From Bryobacteraceae bacterium (lineage in GTDB: Bacteria > Acidobacteriota > Terriglobia > Bryobacterales > Bryobacteraceae), in the NCBI GenBank assembly GCA_030036985.1, contig JASHSD010000476.1, positions 1 to 24,031 on the forward strand: a stretch of 24,031 nucleotides of DNA. The letters run 5' to 3'. This document shows, in pieces, positions 22,005-24,031 of this stretch. The position numbers and the translations under genes were made by a program. The notes below the pieces were generated by a model that saw only the letters and a program-made list of their open reading frames with translations, was not told where the DNA came from and searched no databases. Each line of letters starts with the position of its first letter. Within the stretch, counting starts at the first letter, position 1.

Positions 22005-22760
22005 TCAGGACCGCGCGCCCGGCCAGCGTCTGGCGATCGACGTCCGCAACCGCAGAATGGCCTGCGACTTGATCTGCGAAACGCGCGACAGATGAATTCC
22101 CATCACTTCGGCGATCTCCCGGAGATTCAACTCTTCATAGAAGTACAAACTGAGGACGGTTTTCTCAACTTTCGGGATTCGGTCGATCGAAACCGAGATC
22201 AGCCGTTCCAGTTCCGCGCGTTCCAACGTGACGGCGGGAGATTCCGCCTCCGCCGAGGCCGTGTACTTGAGGACGGCCGAGGTCTTATGCTCGTCCCGCA
22301 CATATTCCATCTCCCCGATGTTCAGCGCCTCGATCTCGGTGAGCTTCCGGCGGTATTCGTCGATGTCAAGGCCTAATTCCTGAGCGATCTCAGCCTCTTC
22401 GGGCGCCCGCCCCAGCCGCTGCTCGGCGCGCGCGATCGCGGTCTCGAATTCGCGCGCCTGTTTGCGTTTCAGCCGCGGCGCCCAATCGATGTCGCGCAGG
22501 CTGTCGAGAATGGCGCCGCGGATGCGGAACTCCGCGTAGGTCCGCAACTTGACGCCCTGACGCGGGTCGAAGTTGTCGATCGCCTGAATGAGTCCGATCA
22601 CGCCCGCCGAAAGCAGATCGTCGAAACAGATCGAATCCGGCACGCGCTCGTGGATTTTGCGCGCGACCAGGCGCACCTGGGGCAGGTGTTCGAGGATCAG
22701 GCGCTCGCGCTCCTCTTCCGAGAGGATGTCCGGCGCGTAATAGTAAGCCGCTGCCGACAA
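22005..22760 (-). CDS. fliA: RNA polymerase sigma-28 factor FliA
   Basis: 251 aa from a TTG start at 22760, chosen because AGAGGA lies at proper spacing upstream and the only earlier starts run deep into flhF. Region 2 is ICFDDLLSAGVIGLIQAIDNFDPRQGVKLRTYAEFRIRGAILDSLRDIDWAPR. Region 3 is KRKQAREFETAIARAEQRLGRAPEEAEIAQELGLDIDEYRRKL. Region 4 is IPKVEKTVLSLYFYEELNLREIAEVMGIHLSRVSQIKSQAILRLR. This is complete FliA/WhiG architecture. It should drive late flagellar genes such as fliC. It sits in the flhA-flhF-fliA order common in polar-type flagellar clusters, 10 bases after flhF. Confidence 0.96.
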   Translation of the reverse strand: MSAAAYYYAPDILSEEERERLILEHLPQVRLVARKIHERVPDSICFDDLLSAGVIGLIQAIDNFDPRQGVKLRTYAEFRIRGAILDSLRDIDWAPRLKRKQAREFETAIARAEQRLGRAPEEAEIAQELGLDIDEYRRKLTEIEALNIGEMEYVRDEHKTSAVLKYTASAEAESPAVTLERAELERLISVSIDRIPKVEKTVLSLYFYEELNLREIAEVMGIHLSRVSQIKSQAILRLRTSIARRWPGARS

Positions 22761-22770
22761 ATCGATCCTC

Positions 22771-23868
22771 TTAAGCCGCCGCCAGAGCGGCCCTGGCGCG
22801 ATCGACGGCGGAAGCCGCTCGGTCGCCCATCCACGCCGACCGCGCCAGGCGTTCCGCATTCAGCTCCGCGAGGTCCTCGGGGATCTGCTGACCGACGCCG
22901 GCCCAGCCCGCGGGAATGCCGCTTCGGATCAGGCTCTCCACCATCGGCGCCGCGCTCAACGCCTCATCAAGCCCGGTGAAAAGCAATCGCGTCGGTTTGA
23001 GAACGGAGAAGCGCGAGATCACATCGAGCATATCGGCGGAAGTGGCGCCCGCCCTTAGCACCAGATGCTTTTCGATCTCCGGACGGGCGGCGAAGAAGCG
23101 GGCAAGTTCGTCCAGTTCGCCTCCCTCGGCGGGAGATATTCCCGGCGTGTCGATGAGTACTAACCCCTTCCAGGGATCTCCGTTCAGCGCGAGGTCGAGC
23201 CCGGCCAGCGATTCGCACGCCTGCCAGGGAGCGCCCAGGATCGCCGCGAACCGCGCCATTTGTTCCTTCCCGCCGATTCCGTGCGCGCCCGCCGTGTAGA
23301 TCCGCACCGGGATACGCTTGGAAAGGCCGGACTGCATCGCCACCTTCACCAAGGAGGTTGTCTTGCCCCGTCCCGGAGGACCCGCGAAAGCGATGACGCG
23401 CGCTTCGGTCGGCTCGGCAACGCGGATGCGCCGGGTCAGTTCCGGGACAACGGCCGCTTCTGTGACGCCGGCGGAAATCTCTCCAGCCAGTTCGGGCGAG
23501 AAGCCGTTTTGGATAAGACGCGCGGCGACCGCTCCCTCACGGTCGCGGCTCGGTAGTGAGTCGCGGCTCGGTAATGCGGCAATCGCTCCCTCGCGGTCGC
23601 GGCTCGGCGATTGGTCGCGGTTCGGTAATAAGTCGCGGTTCGGTAAAAACGATTCCGAGCCGCGCGGTAATGATGATTCCGAGCCGCGCGCGTGAGCAAG
23701 CGGTTTCGACGCCGGACTCCACGCGAACGTCACCTCCAGCCGGCCGTACTGGCGCGCATCCTTCGGCGCCGGCCTCGATCCCACCAGCATGGCTTCCTCG
23801 CCGAGTTCCTGGCGGGCTACCTCCAGCGCCGCGGGTATGCTGCTCGCGAAGTAAACTTTGGTCTCCAT
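22771..23868 (-). CDS. flhF: Flagellar biosynthesis GTPase FlhF
   Basis: 365 aa. The N-terminal B domain starts METKVYFASSIPAALEVARQELGEEAMLVGSR, as in other FlhF. Residues about 56-117 are a low-complexity linker built from repeated RGSE and LPSRD/NRD units encoded by a DNA repeat. The SRP-type NG domain follows, with Walker A GPPGRGKTT (163-171), LVLIDTPGIS and FTGLDEA in place of the usual TKxDE. FlhF marks the site of flagellum assembly and influences flagellar number. It starts seven bases after the flhA stop with AAGGGA before ATG. Confidence 0.93.
   Translation of the reverse strand: METKVYFASSIPAALEVARQELGEEAMLVGSRPAPKDARQYGRLEVTFAWSPASKPLAHARGSESSLPRGSESFLPNRDLLPNRDQSPSRDREGAIAALPSRDSLPSRDREGAVAARLIQNGFSPELAGEISAGVTEAAVVPELTRRIRVAEPTEARVIAFAGPPGRGKTTSLVKVAMQSGLSKRIPVRIYTAGAHGIGGKEQMARFAAILGAPWQACESLAGLDLALNGDPWKGLVLIDTPGISPAEGGELDELARFFAARPEIEKHLVLRAGATSADMLDVISRFSVLKPTRLLFTGLDEALSAAPMVESLIRSGIPAGWAGVGQQIPEDLAELNAERLARSAWMGDRAASAVDRARAALAAA
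23530..23690. repeat. Interspersed in-frame repeat cluster inside flhF
   Basis: On the plus strand, units beginning TCGCGGCTCGGTA or TCGCGGTTCGGTA occur at 23543, 23561, 23597, 23615 and 23633, all on an exact 18-base register. A 24-base unit, CGCTCCCTC(A/G)CGGTCGC plus GGCTCGG, occurs at 23530-23553 and 23584-23607, 54 bases apart with one mismatch. GATTCCGAGCCGCGCG occurs at 23651-23666 and 23675-23690. CGCGGCTCGG and CCGAGCCGCG are reverse complements, so the array can form hairpins. All spacings are multiples of three, so the FlhF frame stays open. Confidence 0.9.
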
Positions 23869-23874
23869 GGTCCC

Positions 23875-24031
23875 TTACTGAATCACTCCTTTTGAAATCA
23901 CTTTGATCCCGGCGGGTATTTCGCTGTGCGCCAGGAAGAACAGGTTCGGCATCGACGACTCCACCGCCTGCCGCAGAAAGTACCGGCACGAGGAACTGGT
24001 GATGACGGCGGTCGCAGATTCCAGCGGTCCG
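23875..24031 (-). CDS. flhA: Flagellar export gate protein FlhA, C-terminal end only
   Basis: The 52 visible codons run from the right edge to TAA (23877-23875). They read ...ESATAVITSSSCRYFLRQAVES, then SMPNLFFLAHSEIPAGIKVISKGVIQ. This matches the extreme C-terminus of FlhA (family pattern: sR-yl-r-ie--fp-l-VLS--Ei-p-v-v---G-i). FlhA is the large gate subunit of the flagellar type III export channel, and this cytoplasmic tail docks export chaperones. The start lies outside the window. It is followed by flhF after six bases, the usual flhA-flhF-fliA order. Confidence 0.85.
   Translation of the reverse strand, partial: GPLESATAVITSSSCRYFLRQAVESSMPNLFFLAHSEIPAGIKVISKGVIQ

Noticed and set aside
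22761..22859. Upstream start for fliA adding 33 residues
   Set aside because: The extension lies inside the flhF C-terminal coding region and has no FliA similarity, whereas TTG 22760 has a good Shine-Dalgarno.
1..24031. CRISPR array, insertion sequence or prophage genes
   Set aside because: No spacer-repeat array, transposase or phage gene was seen. The only repeat cluster is the in-frame one in flhF.

Overview
This window is a compact flagellar and chemotaxis locus from a GC-rich Gram-negative bacterium. Apart from one small lipoprotein gene, one sigma-54 activator gene and a possible gene tail at the left edge, everything identified is on the minus strand. A member of the Acidobacteriota (Solibacter/Bryobacter-like) seems likely. 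That placement is an inference from the GC content, the flagellar gene order, the FliW/CsrA pair, and a short interspersed repeat inside flhF that encodes RGSE / SRDREGA peptides. No database search was run.

Layout, read along the minus strand from the right edge: flhA (C-terminal end only), flhF, fliA (full sigma-28), fliN/fliY-like, a small membrane-anchored coiled-coil protein, cheA, cheR and cheD. The plus-strand sigma-54 activator gene (16030-17418) converges on cheD and diverges from the next minus-strand run: cheX, a second short FliA-like sigma factor lacking region 3, flgM, flgK, flgL, fliM, fliW and csrA. Next come fliC, a strong hairpin terminator, fliD, a FliT-like small protein, flgB, flgC, fliE, fliF, fliG, fliH, fliI and fliJ. 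The fliJ stop codon lies inside the following tRNA-Arg(UCU). At the far left are a 65-aa plus-strand lipoprotein, a perfect 12-bp hairpin and perhaps the last codons of another gene.

The genes build the proximal rod and MS ring (flgBC, fliEF), the C ring/switch (fliG, fliM, fliN), the export ATPase complex (fliHIJ, flhA), the hook-filament junction and cap (flgK, flgL, fliD) and the filament (fliC). Chemosensory signalling (cheA, cheR, cheD, cheX) and placement (flhF) are also here. Outer rod, hook, export channel (fliPQR, flhB), stator, CheY, CheW, CheB and receptor genes are not in the window.

Regulation looks layered. There is a sigma-54 activator gene and a near-consensus -24/-12 promoter before flgB. 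There are two FliA-like sigma factors plus the anti-sigma FlgM. A perfect TAAA-N15-GCCGATAA promoter drives fliC from inside the csrA 3' end. The fliC leader carries four GGA motifs, one in the Shine-Dalgarno, directly after fliW-csrA, which suggests a FliW-CsrA-flagellin translational switch. No stretch over 300 bases lacks a gene.
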